The notes under the pieces are model-generated. The model was given only the letters and a program-made list of their open reading frames with translations. It did not search any database and had not been told where the DNA came from. The translations under genes and the position numbers were made by a program. DNA of 32,840 nt from Erysipelotrichaceae bacterium OttesenSCG-928-M19 (GTDB lineage: Bacteria; Bacillota_I; Bacilli_A; JAJDGJ01): the NCBI GenBank assembly GCA_030265585.1, contig JAJDGJ010000013.1, positions 1-32,840 of the forward strand. Direction: 5' to 3'. Shown one piece after another: positions 25,019 through 31,517 of this stretch. Numbering within the stretch: position 1 is the stretch's first letter; each line of letters begins with the position of its first letter.

Positions 25019-26137
25019 AGTGATTTTAACACCCAAATTGTCCATCACGTTAACTATTGGATCCTCTGACTTTGGAATTGCATGAGCATATGTTCTAAGT
25101 GTAACTGTAGGATTAGCATGACCTAAGTTATCAGCTACTCTTTTAATATATATATCGTTCTCTAAAAGAATAGTAGAGTATGAGTGCCTAAAGCCATGTG
25201 GTGTTATTACCTTATCTAAGTCAGCTCTTTTAATAGCTGTGTTTAGTGGTCCTCTAAAATTATCAGCTGTAGGTTTATGGAATAGAAAACTATTGTTGTG
25301 AACTGGTCTAGTTCTTTTCACATCTTCTAAATAAAACTCAATCAATTCAATTATCAAACGAGATACTTCTACAGTTCTCTTTTCTCCATTCTTAGTTGTT
25401 TCTTTAATTATTCTTTTACCATTCTCATTTTTACCAACAGTTCTTCTAACAACTAAAGTATTATTATCAAAATCGATAGCATCGATTTTTAATGCTGATA
25501 CTTCACCAGGTCGCATACCGCTATAAAACATAATAGCGGCTTTTAGATAACTTTCAGGAGAAGTAAACTGAGCCATCACTTTTTCAAATTGTTCATAACT
25601 AACAAAATTGTTTTTAGCTTTCTCACTTTTTTGATAAGGCAAAGGTTTGATATGTCTAAATGCATCTTTTAGATCTAAGTTAAATGTTAGATCAGCAAAC
25701 CAATATACTCTTTTTAGAACACTCATTGCCTCGTTAATAGTATTGTTACTTGCTCCATCTTTTGAGTACTTTACTCTAAAACTATTAATCATTGCATAAT
25801 CGATATCCTCAACAAGAGTATCACCGAAGTAATTATGTAGAACACCATTCATATATGTTCTATCGTTTAAACGAGTAGAATCAGCGACTTCAAGTTTTCT
25901 AGCAGCGTCATATAATTCAGCAGCAGAAGCAAAAGTGATGTTAGTTGGCTCAGTATGATTAATGTAGAATTCTATTCCAGCTAGATATGCTTCCTTTTCA
26001 CTTTTAAAACCATATCTTCTTTTACGTTTTGGAACGTAAGCATTAAAATACCATTCACCTTCATGTCCTTCCCTAGTATCTCTACTAGTCTTGACTTTAA
26101 CATCTCTATCTATTTTTTGCTTTTTCTTTTTTGCCAT
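24998..26137 (-). CDS. int: Tyrosine recombinase (phage integrase)
   Basis: Catalyses integration and excision of the element. The start is ATG 26137 (379 residues, MAKKKKQKIDRD), eight bases after AAAGGAT; the frame is open for 16 more codons without a site. The N-terminal part (GEWYFNAYVPKRKRRYGFKS) resembles an AP2-like arm-binding domain, followed by a SAM-like core-binding domain and the catalytic domain. Catalytic residues visible: Arg209 (SGMRPGEVSAL), His314 and Arg317 (HGFRHSYST), His in LGHANPTVT, and nucleophile Tyr350 (RTYAH). It is the outermost gene at the left end, next to the interrupted ssb gene, as expected for an integrase beside its att site. Confidence 0.95.
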   Translation of the reverse strand: MAKKKKQKIDRDVKVKTSRDTREGHEGEWYFNAYVPKRKRRYGFKSEKEAYLAGIEFYINHTEPTNITFASAAELYDAARKLEVADSTRLNDRTYMNGVLHNYFGDTLVEDIDYAMINSFRVKYSKDGASNNTINEAMSVLKRVYWFADLTFNLDLKDAFRHIKPLPYQKSEKAKNNFVSYEQFEKVMAQFTSPESYLKAAIMFYSGMRPGEVSALKIDAIDFDNNTLVVRRTVGKNENGKRIIKETTKNGEKRTVEVSRLIIELIEFYLEDVKRTRPVHNNSFLFHKPTADNFRGPLNTAIKRADLDKVITPHGFRHSYSTILLENDIYIKRVADNLGHANPTVTLRTYAHAIPKSEDPIVNVMDNLGVKITSGDKND

Positions 26138-26189
26138 GTTATCATCCTTTTTAAATATGTACAAAATATAAAAATCAATAAACAATATG

Positions 26190-26217
26190 TTGTTTTTTTA
26201 AAAATCTATGTTACAAT
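26190..26217 (+). promoter_or_regulatory. Promoter of the small RNA
   Basis: TTGTTT (26190-26195), a 16-nt spacer and TACAAT (26212-26217) with TG one base upstream (extended -10). It fires away from the integrase start, toward a short non-coding unit. Confidence 0.6.
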
Positions 26218-26223
26218 AAGTAT

Positions 26224-26340
26224 ACCGAAGAGGAATACCTCTTGTCAGGTCTACATTGAGATTGTCAAACTTGTTTTTAAGCGTATAGTAAGTACGCGGC
26301 ACTCGATGGAACACTCGCACTTTGTGTGGGTGTTTTTTTT
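26224..26340 (+). ncRNA. Small structured RNA next to the DUF3800 gene (candidate DUF3800-type RNA)
   Basis: About 115 nt between a promoter and a strong terminator, with no credible ORF or ribosome-binding site. Three hairpins are visible: AAGAGG/CCTCTT (26228-26233, 26238-26243), GCGTA/TACGC (26281-26285, 26293-26297) and the terminator. Short direct repeats TTGTCA (about 26242 and 26263) and ACTCG (26301, 26313) could take part in alternative pairing. The unit is convergent with the DUF3800 gene, whose stop codon overlaps the last base of the T-run. Several classes of conserved RNA next to DUF3800 genes have been described (DUF3800-I and so on); I cannot tell whether this belongs to one of them or is new. 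Confidence 0.6.
26311..26340 (+). terminator. Terminator of the small RNA
   Basis: ACACTCGCAC (26311-26320) pairs with GTGTGGGTGT (26324-26333), ten pairs with two G-U and a TTT loop, followed by eight T's. Confidence 0.85.
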
Positions 26341-27049
26341 ACGGCAAATATAGTTTAACGAGTGTATTTGAATTTAATTTTTTTCTTTGATCAGTTAAAT
26401 AATAGTGTCTCATATTGCCAACAAAAATGTCAGCTGCTTGAATTAAATAATTATCTTTAGAGTCACAGTAATGAACATCGCATGTCATACTGTCCAAAAT
26501 TGGTGTAAAGGTAATGGCATAATTGAAGTTACTAACACCATTTACTAGTTCTTCATAAATTGACTCTTTCAAATTATAATATCCATTAGATTTTGTGGAA
26601 CTTTGATCAATAGAAAGAACTAAATTGATAGTGTTACTAATATTACCACTATTTAATTCATATCTAACAACCTCTTTAACAATTCTTTTTATTGAATAAT
26701 CTTTAAATCTTCCTCTTGCTCCTTTATTTTGAATAATACTTTTATTAAGTTTATTATTTGAAATAATTACAGCATATGTTAACGAATGTTGTTTGATTAA
26801 ATTAGTCAATCTACGAAGGTGCTTTGGTTCAATCATATTATGCTTAATTTCTGGGCATTTTTTATTGCAATTTTCAGGTTTGTCGCTACAATATTTACAC
26901 TTTAACTCAGAGATTATACTGAAGTATTTTCTTTTAAAATCATTTTTTTGCTTCTTTGCTTGAAACCAAATACCACCATAGATTGCTACGCTCTCATTTT
27001 GATTTATTAAACCAGACTCGTCCATATATAGATATAAATCATCACTCAT
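26339..27049 (-). CDS. DUF3800 protein (RNase H-like fold)
   Basis: The 236-residue protein begins MSDDLYLYMDESGL, the DUF3800 signature with Asp10 and Glu11, and continues with acidic residues in LVLSIDQSS and in the C-terminal IQAADIFVGNMRHYY; together these form the acidic site of an RNase H-like fold. A Cys cluster C51-x2-C54-x6-C61-x3-C65, with His70 nearby, looks like an inserted zinc-binding knuckle. DUF3800 proteins are common in prophages and defence-rich loci and often lie beside small structured RNAs; their activity is not settled. An AAAGGAGG site precedes the ATG. It is the last gene of the repressor-side operon and is convergent with the small RNA. Confidence 0.88.
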   Translation of the reverse strand: MSDDLYLYMDESGLINQNESVAIYGGIWFQAKKQKNDFKRKYFSIISELKCKYCSDKPENCNKKCPEIKHNMIEPKHLRRLTNLIKQHSLTYAVIISNNKLNKSIIQNKGARGRFKDYSIKRIVKEVVRYELNSGNISNTINLVLSIDQSSTKSNGYYNLKESIYEELVNGVSNFNYAITFTPILDSMTCDVHYCDSKDNYLIQAADIFVGNMRHYYLTDQRKKLNSNTLVKLYLP

Positions 27050-27075
27050 TCACATTCCTCCTTTAAAAAAAACAT

Positions 27076-27519
27076 CTATTCTTCATATAAATCAATAGAA
27101 AACCAAAACTCATTGGCTTCCATGTTATAGTCTCCACTTAGGAATGTGCTTGTCGACTTAGATTCAAGCATACTTATATACTCATCGATACTTTCAAATC
27201 CTAAATCATAATTTTTTGTTTTCTCGTAAAAAGATATTGCACATGTAAAGCCATCACTAATTGAAACAGGCGTGTTTGCTACTATATTTTCACTTGCCAT
27301 TGACATAAAAACTCTTGTCAGTCTTTCATTTTCAAAATGAGTAAAGATGACACAATAGTTATCATCATAAGATATTGTTTTAACAGCATTATCGTTAGTA
27401 TTAATTGTTCCAGATAATGCAGTTGATAATTCATCAATGTTTGTTATATTTTCTTTCTCACTGCTCCCACATCCTACAATCAACATAATCATTAATAATA
27501 AACTTGTTACTTTCTTCAT
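27076..27519 (-). CDS. Phage-encoded lipoprotein, candidate superinfection exclusion factor
   Basis: A 147-residue protein with a type II signal peptide: MKKVTSLLLMIMLIVGC, with the lipobox LIVGC and Ser-Ser following, so it should be tethered to the outer face of the membrane. The mature part is small, acidic and without a known domain; it contains two cysteines (DNYCVIF and GFTCAIS). Lipoproteins between integrase and repressor in temperate phages of Gram-positive hosts can block DNA entry of related phages (Ltp of Streptococcus phage TP-J34 is the known case), which makes this a reasonable but unproven idea here. It lies downstream of a terminator-like hairpin and 26 bases before the DUF3800 gene. 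Confidence 0.75.
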   Translation of the reverse strand: MKKVTSLLLMIMLIVGCGSSEKENITNIDELSTALSGTINTNDNAVKTISYDDNYCVIFTHFENERLTRVFMSMASENIVANTPVSISDGFTCAISFYEKTKNYDLGFESIDEYISMLESKSTSTFLSGDYNMEANEFWFSIDLYEE

Positions 27520-27542
27520 TTAATTCCTCCTATCTTTCAATT

Positions 27543-27567
27543 AAAGAGCCTAAGGGCTCTTTTTTTA
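27543..27567. terminator. Hairpin between two lysogeny-module genes
   Basis: AAAGAGCC (27543-27550) pairs with GGCTCTTT (27555-27562), loop TAAG. The T-run is long on the plus strand (27560-27567) and short on the minus strand, so leftward transcription may only be attenuated here and rightward antisense transcription stopped. Confidence 0.6.
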
Positions 27568-28125
27568 TTTTAATACAACATTATTTGTATACTTAATTAT
27601 TTTGCCAATATCACCATTTTCTATAGTGATGTCTTTTTGCGTAGTTTTTAATTTTTCTCCTTTACTACCATACATTTTTTTGTATTCTTCAGGTTGTGTA
27701 CCAGTTGAAGAAATAGTTATCTCTAATTTATATGTGCCTTTTTGTAAAGTTGCGCCATTTTGTGTGAAAGTATCGCTATCAAAAAAGCCATCTTTAACTT
27801 CAAATTTATATTGTCCATTATAGTCTATTTTTTTGTTTGAAAAACTAATAATTCCTTTTGTCCCATCAGGAAGATTAGTATAACAATTGATATAAAACAG
27901 TCTATCCTTAGAAAACTCTTCAACTTTTAACTCAATATTAATAGTATCACTTTTTTCTTTACTATTATTTGTTTTTTTATCTTCATCTTTTTTCTCAGGT
28001 TTTGATACTTGTTTTTCAGGATCGTTTATTCCTGTATCTGTGTCTGGAAAAATTAAACCTATTACAATTAATATTGCAAAAAAGGCAACTACGCCAACAA
28101 TTATTTTTTTACCAATTTTCTTCAA
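27565..28125 (-). CDS. Membrane-anchored phage protein with beta-rich outer domain
   Basis: The 186-residue protein has one N-terminal transmembrane segment (about residues 8-26, IIVGVVAFFAILIVIGLIF), a charged, low-complexity linker (KPEKKDEDKKTNNSKEK) and a C-terminal domain with alternating strands (INIELKVEEFSKD, LFYINCYTNLPDGT, GTYKLEITISS). The shape, an anchored and exposed Ig-like or DUF4352-like domain, recurs in phage lysogeny modules, but I do not recognise the family. Its start lies two bases after the repressor stop, so it is expressed from the prophage and may change the surface of the lysogen. Confidence 0.7.
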   Translation of the reverse strand: MKKIGKKIIVGVVAFFAILIVIGLIFPDTDTGINDPEKQVSKPEKKDEDKKTNNSKEKSDTINIELKVEEFSKDRLFYINCYTNLPDGTKGIISFSNKKIDYNGQYKFEVKDGFFDSDTFTQNGATLQKGTYKLEITISSTGTQPEEYKKMYGSKGEKLKTTQKDITIENGDIGKIIKYTNNVVLK

Positions 28126-28127
28126 TC

Positions 28128-28769
28128 TTATTCTCCTTTACTTATAACAATTTTCTTTAGTATTCCTACAACTCTAAAATCATCTTTATCATCTACTTCA
28201 ATATCATCATATTTGCTATTAGCAGACTGTAGCGAAATCAAGCCACTGTTAAACTTTTTAAACTTTTTGATGTAATCCTCACCATTTAAACTAAATGCAC
28301 CTATTTGACCGTTTTCGAGCGTTTCTTGGCGTTTGAATAATAATAGTGAATTATTAGTTATATGCTCATCAATCATTGAATCACCTTTAGCAACTACAAG
28401 AAAGTAATCATTGAAGTTTCCAATTATCCAAGAGTTAGGAATGTCAAAAGTTTCTGTTGTCAAATAGTCTTCATTATTCTTACCTAGACCACATGAGCCT
28501 TCGCCAATTATCCGCACAGGGAAGTGATAGACATCATCAGTTGTTTGAACTGGTTGTATATTAATGTCATTGCCTAATAGATAATCAACCGATACATTAA
28601 AGTATTCTGATAAAGTGAATAGAGACTGTTGAGATGGTTCATGTGTTCCTCGTTCATAATTTGATATTGTTGCTCTATCTACACCTAGAAGTTCAGCTAA
28701 ATCTTGTTGTGTTATTTTTCTATTAGATATACTTGATTTAGCTTCTCTTAATTCTTTTATCTTATTCAT
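28128..28769 (-). CDS. CI/LexA-like phage repressor (HTH + S24 peptidase)
   Basis: The 213-residue protein has an N-terminal HTH (about residues 18-42, ITQQDLAELLGVDRATISNY) and a C-terminal S24 self-cleavage domain. A cleavage site is visible as Cys93-Gly94 (EGSCGLG), the UmuD-type alternative to Ala-Gly. The catalytic dyad is Ser131 (AKGDSM) and Lys168 (EDYIKKF). RecA-stimulated self-cleavage and SOS induction of the prophage follow from family knowledge. It is the first gene of the leftward lysogeny operon and divergent from the Cro-like gene. Confidence 0.93.
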   Translation of the reverse strand: MNKIKELREAKSSISNRKITQQDLAELLGVDRATISNYERGTHEPSQQSLFTLSEYFNVSVDYLLGNDINIQPVQTTDDVYHFPVRIIGEGSCGLGKNNEDYLTTETFDIPNSWIIGNFNDYFLVVAKGDSMIDEHITNNSLLLFKRQETLENGQIGAFSLNGEDYIKKFKKFNSGLISLQSANSKYDDIEVDDKDDFRVVGILKKIVISKGE

Positions 28770-28795
28770 AAGTTATATCACCTTCCTTGTGAGAT

Positions 28796-28823
28796 ATTTT
28801 AACATAGTAAGTTTTAATTACAA
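28796..28823 (-). promoter_or_regulatory. Repressor (lysogeny) promoter
   Basis: On the minus strand TTGTAA (28823-28818), a 16-nt spacer and TAAAAT (28801-28796). An operator half-site lies in the spacer. Confidence 0.65.
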
Positions 28824-28875
28824 TATAAATTAAGAAAAACTTACATAATCTATTGACAGTTAGATTTTCTTACTA
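28805..28875. promoter_or_regulatory. Operator half-sites of the genetic switch
   Basis: TAGTAAG at 28805-28811 and its reverse complement CTTACTA at 28869-28875 lie in the spacers of the two divergent promoters; a third copy, CTTAC, is at 28840-28844, giving the inverted pair GTAAGTTTT (28807-28815) and AAAACTTAC (28836-28844). These are likely repressor and Cro sites. Confidence 0.55.
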
Positions 28876-28881
28876 TATAAT
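28853..28881 (+). promoter_or_regulatory. Early lytic promoter (perfect consensus)
   Basis: TTGACA (28853-28858), a 17-nt spacer and TATAAT (28876-28881), both hexamers perfect. Such a strong promoter must be tightly repressed in a lysogen; the inverted sequence GAGAT/ATCTC lies just downstream. Confidence 0.92.
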
Positions 28882-28930
28882 ATGAGATAACGTAAGATAA
28901 TCTCACGTTAAATATTTAGGAGGTGAATGT

Positions 28931-29155
28931 ATGGAGAGTCCTATTAAACAAGATAGAGAAAAGAAAAAGCTTACTCAAGAAGAACTAGCAAAAAAAGTTG
29001 AAGTTACAAGAGAAGCAATATCACAAATAGAAAGAGGAGTATTTACCCCATCATTAAAAAGAATAAAAATAATTGGGGATGTATTAGGTGCTAGTAATAA
29101 ACGTAGACAAGAGTATTCAGATTTCTTTTGTGAGTTTAGCAAAGGGAAGGAGTGA
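28931..29155 (+). CDS. Cro-like HTH regulator
   Basis: A 74-residue XRE-family protein, little more than the helix-turn-helix: KKKLTQEELAKKVEVTREAI, then SQIERGVFTPSLKRI. It is preceded by AGGAGGTG and transcribed from the consensus promoter divergent from the repressor. The position is that of Cro, expected to shut off repressor synthesis, although the sequence also resembles small YozG/XRE activators. The next gene follows after four bases. Confidence 0.85.
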   Translation: MESPIKQDREKKKLTQEELAKKVEVTREAISQIERGVFTPSLKRIKIIGDVLGASNKRRQEYSDFFCEFSKGKE

Positions 29156-29159
29156 TGAT

Positions 29160-29357
29160 ATGAAAGCATATATAGGAACATTAGAAGAAATTAAAGAGAA
29201 TGTATTAGCGAACCCAAGTCTAATTGATGTGGGAGAGATTAAACAGCTAAGTGAACTTGTGGATTTTGTAATATACTACTCTGCATCTGAAAATGTAAAT
29301 TTTCAAAATAAAAAACTAAGAGAAGAATTAAATAAAGAAATTGTTGAGAGTTTATAA
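29160..29357 (+). CDS. Small early phage protein, unknown
   Basis: A 65-residue acidic and helical protein (MKAYIGTLEEIKENVLANPS to EIVESL). The start at 29160 is preceded by AAGGAG; an in-frame codon at 29088 lies inside the previous gene and is not used. No domain recognised. It is co-transcribed with the Cro-like gene. Confidence 0.65.
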   Translation: MKAYIGTLEEIKENVLANPSLIDVGEIKQLSELVDFVIYYSASENVNFQNKKLREELNKEIVESL

Positions 29358-29395
29358 TCAAAATAAAACACCACTATTAGCGGTAGTGATGTTTT
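29358..29395 (-). terminator. Terminator for the leftward 29407 gene
   Basis: Stem 29365-29376 with 29384-29395, one mismatch in twelve, seven-base loop. On the minus strand it is followed by ATTTTG and T's. On the plus strand no T-run follows, so it acts mainly on the leftward gene. Confidence 0.55.
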
Positions 29396-29406
29396 ACAAA
29401 AAAAGA

Positions 29407-29670
29407 TTAATCATTTGGATCGCTCTCAACACCTACAATGTTGTCGCTGATATGACAATTAATGCTTGTAATATTATGAGTGTTTATAATTTTATGTTTT
29501 GGATTACCTTTAGGGTTGTAAGTTTCAATAAAATCTTTATTTTTTAAATAATTCACTAATGATGAGGTTGTATGATCGTTTAAAGATAGACCATCAACTA
29601 GACTGTTTTCATTTAAAGTAACTGTATTACTATTATCTAAATATATTACAATTGATTTTAATAAATGCAC
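29407..29670 (-). CDS. Leftward early-region protein with winged-helix look
   Basis: 87 residues from a GTG start at 29670, placed there because a perfect AAAGGAGGTG lies five bases upstream; the ATG at 29688 would put that site inside the coding region. The segment NENSLVDGLSLNDHTTSSLV followed by NYLKNKDFIETYNPKG reads like a helix-turn-helix plus wing. It is the only leftward gene in the early region, lies between two rightward regulators and has its own terminator, so it is probably a separate regulator. Not recognised as a named family. Confidence 0.6.
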   Translation of the reverse strand: MHLLKSIVIYLDNSNTVTLNENSLVDGLSLNDHTTSSLVNYLKNKDFIETYNPKGNPKHKIINTHNITSINCHISDNIVGVESDPND

Positions 29671-29695
29671 AATAGCACCTCCTTTCATTAATATT

Positions 29696-29719
29696 AGACA
29701 AGTAGTATATTACTTATCT
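29696..29719. promoter_or_regulatory. Palindromic operator between divergent regulators
   Basis: AGACAAGTA (29696-29704) and TTACTTATCT (29710-29719) form an imperfect 24-bp palindrome. It overlaps the likely start region of the leftward 29407 gene and lies just upstream of a TATAAC (29728-29733) for the rightward HTH gene. Confidence 0.45.
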
Positions 29720-29764
29720 AATTAAAGTATAACACAGGAGGTAAATTAAGAAAGAGGTGATAAG

Positions 29765-30019
29765 GTGATTAACCTAAGACATAAATTAAATGAACTTGAA
29801 TTAACAGTAGAAGAAATAGCAAAAGAGTTAAATGCTGAGCATTATATGGTAGAGGATTGGATTAACTCTAAAACAGTTCCACCCCCGCAATGCATAGCTA
29901 ATTTTTGTGAGTTATTAGACATTGGACTAACTGAGTTATTCAAAGCAGTAGAATATCAAAGAAGATCGGAGGCGAGTAGAAATGCAGTTAGGGATAAATG
30001 TAAAAGAAATAACGATTAA
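29765..30019 (+). CDS. HTH (XRE-like) small regulator
   Basis: 84 residues from a GTG start, preceded by GAGGTG. The HTH reads LTVEEIAKELNAEHYMVEDW, then INSKTVPPPQCIANFCELLD, close to Cro/CI-type domains, followed by a basic tail (RRSEASRNAVRDKCKRNND). It is divergent from the 29407 gene and overlaps the next gene by 38 bases. A role as early activator, or as partner in a second switch, is possible. Confidence 0.7.
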   Translation: MINLRHKLNELELTVEEIAKELNAEHYMVEDWINSKTVPPPQCIANFCELLDIGLTELFKAVEYQRRSEASRNAVRDKCKRNND

Positions 30020-30245
30020 TGATCGCCAAGTATCTATTAATGAAGTAAAAGATGGTTATGGTGTTTGTTATGAAAGTGCAAGAAAAATGGTTAAGAATGC
30101 ACAAATCTATGCAAAAGAAAAAGGACATTACATTTATGAAACAAGCGGGATAGCAATTCTATCAATTATATTAGAGTTGTATGGACCATTTGTTAAAAAT
30201 ATTGATGAAGTTCTAGACATAGAAAAAGGCACTAGCACGAACTAG
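29982..30245 (+). CDS. Small early phage protein, unknown
   Basis: 87 residues (MQLGINVKEITINDRQVSIN onward). The middle, CYESARKMVKNAQIYAKEKGHY, is a helical DNA-binding-like stretch, but no family is recognised. A CGGAGG site lies upstream inside the preceding gene, and the 38-base overlap indicates translational coupling. Its position after a regulator would suit an excisionase or regulator; this is not shown by sequence. Confidence 0.55.
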   Translation: MQLGINVKEITINDRQVSINEVKDGYGVCYESARKMVKNAQIYAKEKGHYIYETSGIAILSIILELYGPFVKNIDEVLDIEKGTSTN

Positions 30246-30316
30246 TACCCATTAATAAAATATCAAGTAAATTATAGCATTAATAATAAAAAATATCAAT
30301 TCTAGGAGGAAAAGAT

Positions 30317-30642
30317 ATGAAAGATAATATTAATTATTTATTAAGAATATATGACACTATTAAAAATAATTCTGGTATATCAAGTAAAGAGTTAGCTATA
30401 TTATTTAGAACAGATGATGCTGGTATAAGAAAAAGTATATCCGAATTAAGAGATTTATTTATGAAGATAGAGTTGAGATGTTTATATGCACTACTGATAA
30501 AGGATATTTCTTGAGTAAAGAATTATCAGATGCTGAGTTGGTTTATAATCGTTATCTTAAGCAAGGAAAGACAATGCTTTATAAAGCAAGTCAAATGCGT
30601 AAGAAGATGATGAATGAGAATAATATTCAATTAGATATCTAG
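30317..30642 (+). pseudogene. Winged-helix early phage protein, frameshifted
   Basis: The first frame gives MKDNINYLLRIYDTIKNNSG and a wHTH (ISSKELAILFRTDDAGIRKS), then goes astray after SELRDLF near 30460 and stops at 30514. The -1 frame continues the same protein: YEDRVEMFICTTDKGYFLSK, then a coiled tail ending with RKKMMNENNIQLDI at TAG 30640-30642. The joined product, about 108 residues, matches a common phage wHTH protein type with a GYF turn and a C-terminal helix. A single missing base explains it; a programmed shift is not supported by a slippery heptamer at this site. An AGGAGG site precedes the ATG, and the 3' end overlaps the next gene's ribosome-binding site. Confidence 0.75.
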
Positions 30643-30654
30643 GAGGATATAAAA

Positions 30655-30864
30655 ATGTTAGATAGAAATAGTTATGAATTAGAACAATACGAAAGAGACC
30701 AAGAAAGAGAGCAAGAGAAATTAGATAATTTCTGGTCAGATGCTTTGACTAGGTTCTCTGAGGATATACAAAACATTTTATTAGATATTGGTGATTTAGC
30801 TAAAGATGATTATGGATTAGATGAATTTGATCCAAGAGATGTTATTGAAGAATTAATTTATTAA
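30655..30864 (+). CDS. Small acidic phage protein
   Basis: 69 residues, very acidic, with a Glu/Gln/Arg-rich helix (YELEQYERDQEREQEKLDNF) and an acidic C-terminus. AGGAGG precedes the ATG and the next gene follows after 14 bases. No family recognised; it sits directly before the recombination genes. Acidic small proteins in this position may be DNA mimics or inhibitors of host enzymes, but there is no direct evidence here. Confidence 0.6.
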   Translation: MLDRNSYELEQYERDQEREQEKLDNFWSDALTRFSEDIQNILLDIGDLAKDDYGLDEFDPRDVIEELIY

Positions 30865-30878
30865 AAGGAGAATAACAA

Positions 30879-31517
30879 ATGGAAACGAATGATAAAGATT
30901 TAGATGTTACAAAAATGAACATATTTGAGAAAATGCAAGCGATCAGTAATGATATTGGCTTTATACAAAAAGAGTTAAATGTAGCTACTGGGAAAACATC
31001 ATCCTATAAAGCTGTATCTGAAAGGGATGTTATAGCTGAGACAAAAAAATATGAAAAACAATATAGATTGTATTCTTTAGTATCAGAAGTAAAACTTTTG
31101 AACAGTGAAAGATTTACAAACAGCAAAGGCAATATTCAGTTTGATGATCGAGTTGAAGTCACAATGGATATTATTAATCTTGATAATACAAGTGAGATAT
31201 ATAAAGTTAAAACGCTTGCTAGAGGCTTAGATGGTGGCGACAAAGGTTTTGGGAAAGCTACCACTTATGGAAGAAAGTATGCGTTGTTAAATGCTTATAA
31301 ATTAGGAACAGGTGAAGATCCAGACAACGAAAAAACTCCAGAACAACAAGAACAAGAAATAAATGATTTTAAAGCAAATGTTATTAATATTTTAAACAAC
31401 AATGAAGAATATAAAAACAAATTAATCGTAAGTTTTGGAATAAGTGAATTAGAAGATATGACTGATGATCAATACAAATCAGCATATTTAGCTATACAGA
31501 AAAAAGGACTAGAGTAA
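30879..31517 (+). CDS. erf: ERF-family single-strand annealing protein
   Basis: A 212-residue recombinase of the ERF superfamily (PF04404), which anneals complementary single strands during phage recombination and genome circularisation. The signature KGFGKATTYGRKYALLNAYK with GTGEDPD follows the conserved N-terminal helix (IFEKMQAISNDIGFIQKE) and YKAVSERDV. The C-terminal third is variable and helical, as usual. It overlaps the YqaJ-like exonuclease gene by one base (TAATG), the Red-alpha/Red-beta-like pairing of a 5' resection nuclease with an annealing protein. Confidence 0.92.
   Translation: METNDKDLDVTKMNIFEKMQAISNDIGFIQKELNVATGKTSSYKAVSERDVIAETKKYEKQYRLYSLVSEVKLLNSERFTNSKGNIQFDDRVEVTMDIINLDNTSEIYKVKTLARGLDGGDKGFGKATTYGRKYALLNAYKLGTGEDPDNEKTPEQQEQEINDFKANVINILNNNEEYKNKLIVSFGISELEDMTDDQYKSAYLAIQKKGLE

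Noticed and set aside
26063-26353. A 96-codon plus-strand frame across the integrase start and the small RNA
   Set aside because: It is antisense to the integrase N-terminus, has no ribosome-binding site and its peptide looks random; the region after 26190 reads as a promoter, hairpins and terminator.
29407-29547. Plus-strand frame starting in the terminator region (29341-29547)
   Set aside because: No ribosome-binding site; the minus-strand gene with AAAGGAGGTG and GTG start explains the stretch better.
30317-30514. Programmed -1 frameshifting in the winged-helix gene
   Set aside because: The bases around 30453-30465 do not form an X XXY YYZ slippery heptamer and no downstream pseudoknot is evident; a lost base is simpler.
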